From assembly GCA_020724415.1 (NCBI GenBank), contig DYHB01000009.1, positions 1 to 42,382 of the forward strand: DNA of 42,382 bases. Direction: 5' to 3'. The translations under genes were made by a program, and so were the position numbers. Positions within the stretch are counted from its first letter, which is position 1, and each line of letters opens with the position of its first letter. Of this stretch, positions 24,693-32,570 are shown piece after piece. The notes beneath the pieces are model-generated. The model saw nothing but the letters and a program-made list of their open reading frames with translations. It was not told the DNA's origin and ran no database searches. This DNA comes from Thiobacillus sp. (GTDB taxonomy: Bacteria > Pseudomonadota > Gammaproteobacteria > Burkholderiales > Thiobacillaceae).

Positions 24693-26153
24693 CTACTGAT
24701 GGGTGTGGGCCAATCCGGCAGCGATCTCGTCTGCCGCGGCGGCATCGATCGACTGCAGGCACGTGGGACAGCGGGCGGTTTCCCGGAGGGCCCGGGCATA
24801 GTCGGCGGCGGCGCCGTCAAGTTCACGGTCCTTGTTCTCGATGTACTCCTGCCCTTTGCTGATGCGGGCTGTGGCGTCGGCATGTGCGATAGCAAGGCCA
24901 CGCAAGCTGGACGCCAGCTCATGGTGGTGGGCAGCGGCCTCAACGATGCCGGCGGCCTGTTCCCGCCGGAGACAGCGCCGGATGATCTGTTCCGTTTCGC
25001 TGACGGCCGAATCGAGCCGGCGCCATGACTCCCTGAGCGGGCGCAGTTGCTGCACCATCGCTCCCGCCTGTTGGGCATTGGCGATCCGCCCTGCGGCGTC
25101 AGCAGCACCTGCCGTGCGCTTGAGGATGGCCCGGGTCTCTGCCCAGTCAGTACGGATCTGATCCCGGGTGGCTTGCAGTTTTCGGAGTGTGTCCAGGTGT
25201 TGTCCGGTTTCCTGCGCCTGGTCAATCATGGGCCCAGCCGGGAGGACCCGAGCAGCCCATTCGAGTGTGTGTTCTAACATCGCAATAGCGTGCAGCGTCA
25301 CGGGGAGCTCATCCGCCAGCTCCCACAGGTGCTGCTGGCGCTCGTGGGCCTGCTCTGCTGCCGTGACCCGGTTCGCCGCGGCGTCGACCCCTAGCAACTG
25401 CTGCAGTGCCCGCTGAACCAGGTCCACCTCCGCGGCCAGGCGCTGCCAGGACTTCCGCAGTGCAGCCAGCTTCTCCAGCTGGCTCACCAACGGCCCCACG
25501 GCGGCCAGCGCCGCCTCCGCTCTGGCCAGGCGCTCCTCCTCCTCGTCGAGGCCAGCGTAACGCTCCAGCTGCTGGCTGAGCCTCGCCAGCTCTTCCTCAT
25601 GCACTTTCGCATCACGGGCGATAGCCTGCAGGTCAGCGTTGGCGAGCTTGATGCCATGGTCAGCAACGTGGACACCGGCAAGGCGGCTGAGCATGCGAGC
25701 CCGCTGTGGCGCCGGGTCGGTGATGAAAAACGGGGCCTCCAGCTGGGTGGCCAGGTTCAGGAGGGACGGGCGGTTGGGGTCGAAAGCGATGGGCAGCATA
25801 CCGTGGGCTTCCAGCACCTCCAGGGGCACCTGGTGGCCAAAATCGGCCAGTTCCAGAGGTTCCTCGTCCGGGCGCTCCATGGTGTAGATGTTGCGCTTCC
25901 CCCGGCGCTCCCGGGTGATGCGGGTCCCGTCGCTGATGACCAAGGTTACTGCGGAATTGTTGGCGCCCTGGCGGACCCAGTCCCCGTCTGGTGCCTGGTT
26001 CCATGCAGCCCATCGGACCGCTCTGAGGATGGCCGACTTGCCGTTGTCGGAGGGGCCGGTAATCGCGTTCAGGCCCGGGTGCAGGCGCAGGACGGTGTTG
26101 GCGTGACTCTGGAAGTTCTGGATGCGGACCTCGGTGATGTAGCGCATGGTCAT
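24693..26153 (-). CDS. SbcC/Rad50-like ATPase, N-terminal half with zinc hook
   Basis: 486 residues; the ATG overlaps the SbcD-like stop (ATGA). MRYITEVRIQNFQSHANTVL begins the ATPase lobe and GPSDNGKS at 33-40 is Walker A. Residues 170-450 are a long coiled coil. CPTC at about 462-465 is the zinc hook that joins two arms in Rad50/SbcC. The protein ends 21 residues after it, so it carries only the outgoing arm. Signature, Walker B and H-loop lie in the separate gene at 23793-24434. The likely role is gating a nuclease at DNA ends, as in phage T4 gp46/47. Confidence 0.82.
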   Translation of the reverse strand: MTMRYITEVRIQNFQSHANTVLRLHPGLNAITGPSDNGKSAILRAVRWAAWNQAPDGDWVRQGANNSAVTLVISDGTRITRERRGKRNIYTMERPDEEPLELADFGHQVPLEVLEAHGMLPIAFDPNRPSLLNLATQLEAPFFITDPAPQRARMLSRLAGVHVADHGIKLANADLQAIARDAKVHEEELARLSQQLERYAGLDEEEERLARAEAALAAVGPLVSQLEKLAALRKSWQRLAAEVDLVQRALQQLLGVDAAANRVTAAEQAHERQQHLWELADELPVTLHAIAMLEHTLEWAARVLPAGPMIDQAQETGQHLDTLRKLQATRDQIRTDWAETRAILKRTAGAADAAGRIANAQQAGAMVQQLRPLRESWRRLDSAVSETEQIIRRCLRREQAAGIVEAAAHHHELASSLRGLAIAHADATARISKGQEYIENKDRELDGAAADYARALRETARCPTCLQSIDAAAADEIAAGLAHTHQ

Positions 26154-27199
26154 GCCGCCTCCTCGTCATCGCCGCCGCTGCCTGCGAGCTGCTCCCGGGC
26201 CCGGGTCAGGTATTCGAGGGCAAGGGCCCGGATGTTGTCCGGGGTGCCCTTGTTCCTGGCCACCCTGTCGATGACGCCGGCCAGGTCAAGAACCTTGAAA
26301 TCGCCACCGCTCTGCACGCCCTGCAGGAATGCCTCCCTGGCCACTGCCTTTGCCTTCTCAGCCTCGATGTGGGCGCGGCTGAGGACCTCCGCTCCTGGCG
26401 CCGCCGAGTGCAGCGGCACCAGGTCCAGGGTGAAGTCGTTGGTTCCGAACGACAGCAGGACCACCTGCACCGTCCGCCCGATGTGTTCCTCATCAGCTGA
26501 GCCGCGCATGATGGCGCCAGGGTTGCAGGCGACCCGGCCGTCGTGCCAGATCGGGGCGAATCCACCGTGGTCATGGCCGGTGAGGGTAACGTCCGCGGCC
26601 GTGTGGGGCAGGATGTCGTGCACCAGGGTCACCGGAGCGTTGTACAGCGCCTTTGTGCGCAACATGCCGTGGACCAGGTGGACAGCCCAGCGGGCTGTGG
26701 GCGCACGGAAGTGCAGGTGGTCTGCCGGCGCGTCGGGCGACCCCGGCGGATAGACGCAGTAGTCCAGCCGGGGATCCCTACGGTCCAGATCCGGGTGAAA
26801 AGGTTGCCCGGTCACCTGAACCGTAACGCCACCCGTTTCCAGGACGACAGGCTCACCCGGCCACAGAAGCTGAATGCACCCGGCCGCCTCCACCACCCCC
26901 AGGGCAGTGCGGCGCAAGGTATCGGGACTGCCCCCCCAGACATCATGGCTGTTGCCGGAGATGCCAAGAATCGGGCAGGGGGACTGGCGCAGGAGGCTGA
27001 TGAGGTCCCGTTCCACCGACTTGGAGACATCGGGCAAGTGGGTGAGGTCGCCCCCGAAGAGGATGGCCTTGCAGCGATGCCGGGCCGCCAGGTCAAAGAT
27101 CTCCGTAACCTTGCGCCACATGGACTCCTGGTAGCTGTCCAGGCGGGCCCGGGGATTATCCCCGCGGGCATGGAGGTCGGTGCAGAACAGGAGATTCAT
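26150..27199 (-). CDS. SbcD/Mre11-like metallophosphoesterase
   Basis: 349 residues behind GGAGGAAC. The phosphoesterase motifs are all present: DLHARG (Asp8, His10), GGDLTH at 49-54, GNSHD at 82-86, HG at about 177 and GHDH at 208-211. The third motif normally reads GNHD; here a Ser is inserted before the His, which may alter the proton-donor geometry. The C-terminal 60 residues carry AREAFLQGVQSGGDFKVLD, a likely contact to the SbcC-like coil base. It forms an operon with the split SbcC genes and would process DNA ends for recombination or replication. Confidence 0.82.
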   Translation of the reverse strand: MNLLFCTDLHARGDNPRARLDSYQESMWRKVTEIFDLAARHRCKAILFGGDLTHLPDVSKSVERDLISLLRQSPCPILGISGNSHDVWGGSPDTLRRTALGVVEAAGCIQLLWPGEPVVLETGGVTVQVTGQPFHPDLDRRDPRLDYCVYPPGSPDAPADHLHFRAPTARWAVHLVHGMLRTKALYNAPVTLVHDILPHTAADVTLTGHDHGGFAPIWHDGRVACNPGAIMRGSADEEHIGRTVQVVLLSFGTNDFTLDLVPLHSAAPGAEVLSRAHIEAEKAKAVAREAFLQGVQSGGDFKVLDLAGVIDRVARNKGTPDNIRALALEYLTRAREQLAGSGGDDEEAA

Positions 27200-27214
27200 A
27201 TGGGTTCCTCCACC

Positions 27215-27655
27215 TCATCGCTTTAACCGCCGGTTCAGTGCCAACTTTGATGCCCGTTCCCGCTTGACCCGCAGCTCGGGCTTGAGTTCTGCTGCCCGCT
27301 GCAGCACTTGATTCCGGGCCTCCTCCGCCGCAAGGCCGAGCATGTCAGCGATCAGCCCGAACAAGTGGGATTGCAGAAACTGCCTGGCGCTCGCCACGGT
27401 GTGGGAACATGACCCCGGTTTGGCCAGACCCGTCCGGTCTCCAGCCAGGTCCATGATGACCTGGTTCAGGATCCCGGCGGCCAGTCCAATCCAGTTGTCC
27501 CGACGAGGATCCGCAGCAGGATTCTGCATGTCCACATTCCCCATGCTCCGGGCTAACGCCTCAAGCCTCATCTCGGCTTCCAGTTCGGCCGTCCGGCTGT
27601 AGCGGGGCGGCCGGGACCGCCGGCGGGCATTACGGTTTCTCCGGGGCATGCTCAT
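27215..27655 (-). CDS. Hypothetical basic protein
   Basis: 146 residues from the ATG at 27655 (an ATG two codons later is also possible), overlapping the ParB-like gene by 26 bases. The first 20 residues are very Arg-rich (SMPRRNRNARRRSRPPRYSR) and the C-terminus is again basic (KRERASKLALNRRLKR). The helical centre contains NWIGLAAGILNQVIMDL and FLQSHLFGLIADMLGL. It probably binds nucleic acid; no family recognised. It lies between the ParB-like gene and the SbcD-like gene. Confidence 0.5.
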   Translation of the reverse strand: MSMPRRNRNARRRSRPPRYSRTAELEAEMRLEALARSMGNVDMQNPAADPRRDNWIGLAAGILNQVIMDLAGDRTGLAKPGSCSHTVASARQFLQSHLFGLIADMLGLAAEEARNQVLQRAAELKPELRVKRERASKLALNRRLKR

Positions 27656-30101
27656 CACCGCCCCTGGTCGGAACCGCCGGCAGCGCGCTCATCAGCTTCT
27701 GCCACCGGGGCACGAGGTCTTTGCGGATGGTCACGCTGCTCTCCCCGGTCACCACCAGGTGCCGGACCGGATCGCCAGGACAGCGCATCACCAGCATCTG
27801 CTGCAGGGCGCGCGGGCTGCTGCTGCCGGCCACCCGCACACGGTAGTAGACCATGCCATCCGGCAGGGCCTGCACCGTATGGCCACCGCTGCACGAGACA
27901 TGGAGCTGACCGTCCCTAATTTGCAGACTGAGGCCCAGGGCCTCAGTATCTTGGTACCCATGGCCCCGGATCCAGACCGCGAATTCGGGAATGTGCACAT
28001 GTACGCTGGGGCCGAGTTGCACCGGCATGTGGCTGGCGCCAATTCCGGCCCGGGCCTGCCAGTGCTGCAGCAGGCTGTCAATCGGCAGGAAGGCCTCGCG
28101 GTCGTACTCGATGTCGCGGGCGGTCTGGTGGAAGGGCCAGTGTTCCTTAGCCAACTCCTGCAGGGCCTTGGCCAGTTCGGCATCCGCATCCTCGAGGGGG
28201 GGCGCTGCCGTTGCCCCACTGGTCTGCTCGGTTGCCGCCACCGGTTGGGTGATGTCCTCGCCAGCCGCCTTCCTAGCCAGCAAGTCAGTGATCCGCCTGG
28301 CCAGTTCTGGAGGCTGCAGGGTGCCGGGGTTCAGCCGGCCGTGGCCGCCGGCAAGTGCCAGTTCCAGTTCCTCGGGACCGGCGAACCCGAGCCGCCCGGC
28401 GAGTTTCTCCATCTCGGCGCGCAGCTTGTCCTTGGTCTTGCCGTACTCCTCGGCCCAACGGCGGCCGAGGTCCCGCAGGCGAATGGCGGCATCGGCGAGC
28501 TCATCCACCGGTGCCGTGCTGGTGCCGGCGGCCTGGGCTTGATTCTCGATGGCGCGCTCGGTTTGCGCTTTGAGCCGTTCGTGCCGCTCCCGCTGTTGAG
28601 ATTCCTGTGCTGCCTTGTGTTCCCGGACAAGCCGGCGCCAGACCGTGGCTTGCTTTGCACCCCAGCAGGAGGGTTGCAAGCACACCGGGGCCGGGCTGCC
28701 AAGCGACATCCGCAATTCCGTCCGCATGGGGCATTCGGAACAGATCGGAGCACCAGTGCCTTCGATCGTCTGGTCCAGAGGGAAAACCCGATCCCGGGGC
28801 GGAAAATTTTCGCCATAGCCGTTTCGGAGATAGTAGGAGACGTCGGCCTCCTGCAGGCTGCGGCTGGTTTGCCACAATGCCCGGCGAACCCATTCCGCAG
28901 CCTCCGACGCCGGCGGCTTGTACTCGGCCATTTCCTTGGCCACCTGCAGAACGGCTTCCGGGACTTTCTGGCCCGGTTGCGGCAGGTACGGTCGCAAGGC
29001 CAGCGCTGTGCGGATGGCCAGGTCACCGTTGACCACGGCTGTCCGCACAACCTCGGGCAGCTCCCGCAGTGCAAGGCGTTCCGATACCCAGCCCTGGGAC
29101 TTGCCCAGTTTCGTTGCCAGCTGCTCCTGGGTGTATCCGTGGTCCTGAATCAGCTCGGCGAAAGCGTTGGCTTCCTCCAGGGGGGTCAGGTCCTGGCGCT
29201 GCAAGTTCTCCAGTAGCCGGAGCTCCGCAGCCTCCTTGCTGGTCACTTGGAGCACTACACACGGCACCAGGGGCAACCCGGCTAACTTGGCGGCGCGCAG
29301 CCGCCGCTCGCCGGCGACCAGGTCGTGGTGGCTGTGCACACGGTTGACCACCAAGGGCTCCAGAATGCCGTAAGCACGGATGGAGTCGGCCAGTTCCTGC
29401 AGCTTTGCCTCATCGAAGTGCTTACGCGGGTTGCCCACCACCCGGATCTCGTCCGGGCGCAACCTGGTCAGGGTGCCACCGCCAGCACCGAGCCCGGGCA
29501 TCGTGAACGGCTCATTGGCATCATCGGCTACGGGGATCGGGGACTGGGAATCGGGGATTGCGGGCGGTGCGTCGCTGTCCAGCTCCAGCGATACTTCACT
29601 TTCCAACCGCGCATTCGGGTGCTTCGCCAGCCAGCCGCGGACGAGTTCTCGCAGTTCCTCCGTGGCTGTTGGCCCGCGCCGGATGCCGGCAAAGTCGTCC
29701 GGCTCAAACTGCAATTCGCCCTCGTTATCCGCTCCCTCAACCCCCGAAACCCACAGGCTTGCCGAGACCCCTCCGGTCGGTGCCTGGCGGACGATGATCA
29801 GGGGTGCTTTCCCGACCTCAGCCTGCGCTGGGGCTGCCTCCGACCAAATTGGCTCCGGCACCTCGCTCCACACCGGTCGGGTCTCATCGGCGATGAATGC
29901 CAACTGCCGGTCGGTCCGGGTGCGCAGAAACTCCCGGATGGCGTCCCGGAGCTCCGGCCCCTTCCAGCTCTTCTTGACCTCCACCTGGTTCCGGGTTAGG
30001 AACCGGGCCATCTCCTCGGCAACGCAGACGCACCAGTAGCTGCGAATCGCTTTCTCCATCTCGGCCCTGTTGGCCAGCCGGCTGGTTGCTGTCTCCTGCA
30101 T
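27630..30101 (-). CDS. Large ParB-like protein with extra N- and C-terminal domains
   Basis: 823 residues from the ATG at 30101 (GGGGGTG six bases upstream). Residues 210-345 are ParB-like: NPRKHF at 224-229, GERRLRAAKLAG at 264-275 (the CTP-binding/arginine-rich box) and a helix-turn-helix GYTQEQLATKLGKSQGWVS at about 322-340. A Cys-rich segment (ICSECPMRTE and PVCLQPSCW) follows, then a coiled region and a 200-residue C-terminal domain. The N-terminal 200 residues are unknown. Phages carry long ParB-like proteins of this kind, but a partner ParA is not seen. It may load at phage centromere-like sites or act as a nuclease or regulator. Confidence 0.75.
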   Translation of the reverse strand: MQETATSRLANRAEMEKAIRSYWCVCVAEEMARFLTRNQVEVKKSWKGPELRDAIREFLRTRTDRQLAFIADETRPVWSEVPEPIWSEAAPAQAEVGKAPLIIVRQAPTGGVSASLWVSGVEGADNEGELQFEPDDFAGIRRGPTATEELRELVRGWLAKHPNARLESEVSLELDSDAPPAIPDSQSPIPVADDANEPFTMPGLGAGGGTLTRLRPDEIRVVGNPRKHFDEAKLQELADSIRAYGILEPLVVNRVHSHHDLVAGERRLRAAKLAGLPLVPCVVLQVTSKEAAELRLLENLQRQDLTPLEEANAFAELIQDHGYTQEQLATKLGKSQGWVSERLALRELPEVVRTAVVNGDLAIRTALALRPYLPQPGQKVPEAVLQVAKEMAEYKPPASEAAEWVRRALWQTSRSLQEADVSYYLRNGYGENFPPRDRVFPLDQTIEGTGAPICSECPMRTELRMSLGSPAPVCLQPSCWGAKQATVWRRLVREHKAAQESQQRERHERLKAQTERAIENQAQAAGTSTAPVDELADAAIRLRDLGRRWAEEYGKTKDKLRAEMEKLAGRLGFAGPEELELALAGGHGRLNPGTLQPPELARRITDLLARKAAGEDITQPVAATEQTSGATAAPPLEDADAELAKALQELAKEHWPFHQTARDIEYDREAFLPIDSLLQHWQARAGIGASHMPVQLGPSVHVHIPEFAVWIRGHGYQDTEALGLSLQIRDGQLHVSCSGGHTVQALPDGMVYYRVRVAGSSSPRALQQMLVMRCPGDPVRHLVVTGESSVTIRKDLVPRWQKLMSALPAVPTRGGDEHAPEKP

Positions 30102-30141
30102 CCGCTTCACCCCCAAACATCACACGTGTGAATTGGAACCC

Positions 30142-30399
30142 TCAGACGGGGAATCGAGCCTGGCCTGCAGCACCCCCCCCGCTCTTCCGCGGGGTCCGGT
30201 AGAGACGGCTCAGCAAGTGCTCAACCGTGGGCGGCGCTTCTTCGCGCCGGCTGACTGGGATCGGCGGAGCATAGACAAGGACCACCTGGTCACCGTGTTC
30301 TCGTACCTCCACCTCGTAACGGTGCTGGCGCATGGCCTGGGCAAGTCTCTCGGCGTCTTTCCGAGGCAGCGGAAATGTCGTGTGCCGGCCCCAATTCAC
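30142..30399 (-). CDS. Hypothetical small protein
   Basis: 85 residues from a GTG that overlaps the preceding stop by four bases (GTGA). It contains HTTFPLPRKDAERLAQAMRQ and YEVEVREHGDQVVLVYAPP, a compact alpha/beta pattern, and a Gly/Arg-rich tail. No family recognised. Translation is coupled to the Myb-like gene. Confidence 0.5.
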   Translation of the reverse strand: MNWGRHTTFPLPRKDAERLAQAMRQHRYEVEVREHGDQVVLVYAPPIPVSRREEAPPTVEHLLSRLYRTPRKSGGGAAGQARFPV

Positions 30400-31178
30400 A
30401 CTGCCCACGGGCGAATCAACTCCCACAATCTTTGCCCTAACCGGTGGACCCGGTGGTCTATAGCCACTTCCGTGCGGCCCAACCGGACGGCGACCTCTTT
30501 GTAGGTGAGGCCTCGCCGCAGCAAGCGGGCCAGCTCGGTGTCCTCGTCGGGTGTCCAGCGCTTGCCGCGGCGCCGGCGACGCTGATCGGCGGCCAGCTTT
30601 TCCTTCAGCCAGAGCGGACGCTGACCTGGGTATGGATTGCGGCACCTGGGCCGGAGACCTAACCGGAGGTGGAGATCCGGGCACTGTCTGGCATCCCACT
30701 CTTCCGGGTGGGCCCTCAGGAAGGCAACGAGATCCTCCCGGGCCACCAGGTGGATCTTCTTGCCGGGTACCGGCGCCAGCCTGGCCGGCAGCCAACCCTT
30801 GCGGATCCACCCCTTCACACGCTTGCTGCACGTGCATAGCATCCGGCCAATCTGGCTGGGTGTCAGGTCCTGGCGCCGGCGTTGCCTCAGGCCCAGTCTC
30901 ATGGCCTTGACCTTGACGGCATTTTCCGACCGGCCCAGCTGCCGGGCGATTTCGGCATAACTGCAGCGGCCGAATGCACCACGGAGGAAGTCCACGTCTG
31001 TGGCCGTCCATGGCGGCTCCTTCTCCCGCCTCAGCCCCAGCTTGCCAAGCCGGTTCATCACGGCGGCCCAGGTGCGGCCGAGTGCCACCGTGATCTCGGT
31101 GATCGGGCGGCCGGCGAGCTCGCGCAGGCGTTCATCCTCTTCGGGGGTCCACGGGTGCCGGGTGAGGGGTGCGGCCAT
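30396..31178 (-). CDS. Myb/SANT-repeat DNA-binding protein
   Basis: 260 residues; the ATG overlaps the upstream stop (TAATG). Three Myb-like repeats are visible: HPWTPEEDERLRELAG (about residues 8-23), PPWTATDVDFLRGAFG (55-70) and KRWTPDEDTELARLLRRG (210-227), each followed by an A-x-x-LGR recognition helix (ITVALGRTWAAVMNRL, IARQLGRSENAVKVKAM, VAVRLGRTEVAIDHRV). Between repeats two and three is a MerR/excisionase-like wing (SQIGRMLCTCSKRVKGWI). It is probably a sequence-specific DNA-binding protein; the target is unknown. Confidence 0.75.
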   Translation of the reverse strand: MAAPLTRHPWTPEEDERLRELAGRPITEITVALGRTWAAVMNRLGKLGLRREKEPPWTATDVDFLRGAFGRCSYAEIARQLGRSENAVKVKAMRLGLRQRRRQDLTPSQIGRMLCTCSKRVKGWIRKGWLPARLAPVPGKKIHLVAREDLVAFLRAHPEEWDARQCPDLHLRLGLRPRCRNPYPGQRPLWLKEKLAADQRRRRRGKRWTPDEDTELARLLRRGLTYKEVAVRLGRTEVAIDHRVHRLGQRLWELIRPWAV

Positions 31179-31828
31179 TACTGCTCACCTCGGAGATCGA
31201 GAATTTCCAGCTCGGACTTGCCGACCAGGTGGGCCACCCGCACCACGGCCGCCAGTTCAGCCGGCGTGAGCTCCAGGCGGTCCTGGTCTGTGCGATAGGG
31301 CACCAGGTGCCAGGTGCGGCCGGCGGGCGTGGTGATGGGTAACTCGGCCTGGTCCGTGCTCATTTGCCAGGCCCGGAACCTGCCCGCCAGCGGATCCGTT
31401 CCAGTCGGTGCCGCGGGATTCGCCGGGCACCCCGGCCAGGGGCAGAGAGTGGCAGCTGTGGCCAGCTTGAGCAGCTCGGCCTGATGGCCCAGCAGCAGAT
31501 ACCGGCGTACCGCTTTCTCGGCAACATCGGCCGGTGGATCCGGGTTATCGGCCATCCACTGGTTGCCGCGCTGGATGGCCGCATGCACCTGGTTGTACAG
31601 CTCCTTCAGCCAAGGGGACTCGACCAGGGGTTGCTCTGGGGGGTGCCAGCTGAGCCACGGCCGCTGGCTGGCATCGGCATCGGCAAATGGATCATCGGGG
31701 GGTGGCTGGATCGGGCGGGCCCATGTGCGCTCTTCCAGGTCGACCTCGGCAGCCCGCACCAGGTGCTGCTTGGCGCCGGGCTGAACGGAGCGGGCCCGCT
31801 CGAGCAGGACGTCAGGTTCCAGGGCCAT
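31178..31828 (-). CDS. Hypothetical protein
   Basis: 216 residues, three bases after the zinc-ribbon gene. It has an acidic/Pro-rich N-terminus, helical YNQVHAAIQRGNQWMADN and AVRRYLLLGHQAELLKLA segments, one CPWPGC pair and a C-terminal helix (LTPAELAAVVRVAHLVGKSE). I recognise no family. Its position in the replication operon is the only functional hint. Confidence 0.5.
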   Translation of the reverse strand: MALEPDVLLERARSVQPGAKQHLVRAAEVDLEERTWARPIQPPPDDPFADADASQRPWLSWHPPEQPLVESPWLKELYNQVHAAIQRGNQWMADNPDPPADVAEKAVRRYLLLGHQAELLKLATAATLCPWPGCPANPAAPTGTDPLAGRFRAWQMSTDQAELPITTPAGRTWHLVPYRTDQDRLELTPAELAAVVRVAHLVGKSELEILDLRGEQ

Positions 31829-31831
31829 GGT

Positions 31832-32083
31832 TCACCGTCTCCTTGGCGCTTGTGACATCACCCGCTGGGTCTCTGCCCGGCGCTGGCGCTCTTCCTCGAT
31901 CTTGGCCGTCAGCAGGTAGCGGAGCGAGGCCCGGTACCCGCAGGTACAGCGGCAGATGCCGTCAGGACCCTCCACCGGGCACGTCAGCCCCTCCGGGGAG
32001 CGACACCTTGGGCAACGCACCGCGACGTAGGTGATGGCGCCGAGGTGCTTTTGGACGAGCTGGAGGAGTTGCAGGTCCGCCAC
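31832..32083 (-). CDS. Small zinc-ribbon protein
   Basis: 83 residues from a GTG behind GGGGAGGTG; an ATG at 32110 lacks a binding site. Cys pairs VRCPRCRSPEGLTCP and CRCTCGYRA form a zinc ribbon, followed by a basic helix. It overlaps the upstream gene by 122 bases, unusually long for this compact genome, so one of the two 3' or 5' boundaries may be wrong. Role unknown; such proteins often bind nucleic acid. Confidence 0.5.
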   Translation of the reverse strand: MADLQLLQLVQKHLGAITYVAVRCPRCRSPEGLTCPVEGPDGICRCTCGYRASLRYLLTAKIEEERQRRAETQRVMSQAPRRR

Positions 32084-32570
32084 CCGGCTCCACCTCCCCG
32101 GATGTGCCATCGGGGTCTACTTGCAACTGATGGGACTCCAGCGTCTGTTCCCCGGGCCACCGCCGCCAGGGGGTGACCGTCACCTGAATGTGGACGTGCT
32201 GCCACTCAGCGTGCAGCCGGGGGGCCAACAGCTCGGCCAGGGACTCGAATGCCCAGCGCCAGTCCTGGATACGGATGGCCATCGGCTGGTAGAGTATGGC
32301 TTGTTCCTCTCGCATGTCGGCGACATCCAAGTGGATGCCGTGCTGTTGAGCCAGTTCGCGGAACCTGGGCCAGTACGTGCGCCTGAGTGTTACCTCGCCC
32401 GTAAATGGGTTGTGGGTGTATGTCTCAACCCGCTCCGGGCCTCCCCGTTTGATCGCCGGCGGATAGTTGGCGACCGTGTTCTCCTCGGCGACGGCCCGGC
32501 GGAACTCGACCGGCAAGTCCGGGCGGGTATGGAACCGGATGCGCGAATCCAGTTGCACTGCCAGCCGCAT
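31962..32570 (-). CDS. Hypothetical protein, possibly helicase N-terminal domain-like
   Basis: 202 residues; the ATG overlaps the transglycosylase stop (TGATG). Residues 1-130 look protein-like: FHTRPDLPVEFRRAVAEENT, VETYTHNPFTGEVTLRRTYW, LAQQHGIHLDVADMRE. They faintly resemble the N-terminal wing of phage SF2 helicases. The last 45 residues are Pro/Gly/Arg-rich and read through the start of the next gene, which suggests a recent loss of the stop or a boundary error. Function not assigned. Confidence 0.45.
   Translation of the reverse strand: MRLAVQLDSRIRFHTRPDLPVEFRRAVAEENTVANYPPAIKRGGPERVETYTHNPFTGEVTLRRTYWPRFRELAQQHGIHLDVADMREEQAILYQPMAIRIQDWRWAFESLAELLAPRLHAEWQHVHIQVTVTPWRRWPGEQTLESHQLQVDPDGTSGEVEPGGGPATPPARPKAPRRHHLRRGALPKVSLPGGADVPGGGS

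Noticed and set aside
29531-29558. Tandem 7-base repeats (GGGGATC type, four imperfect copies) inside the ParB-like gene
   Set aside because: Short, in a linker-coding segment, and common as simple sequence in GC-rich genomes; no evidence for a function.
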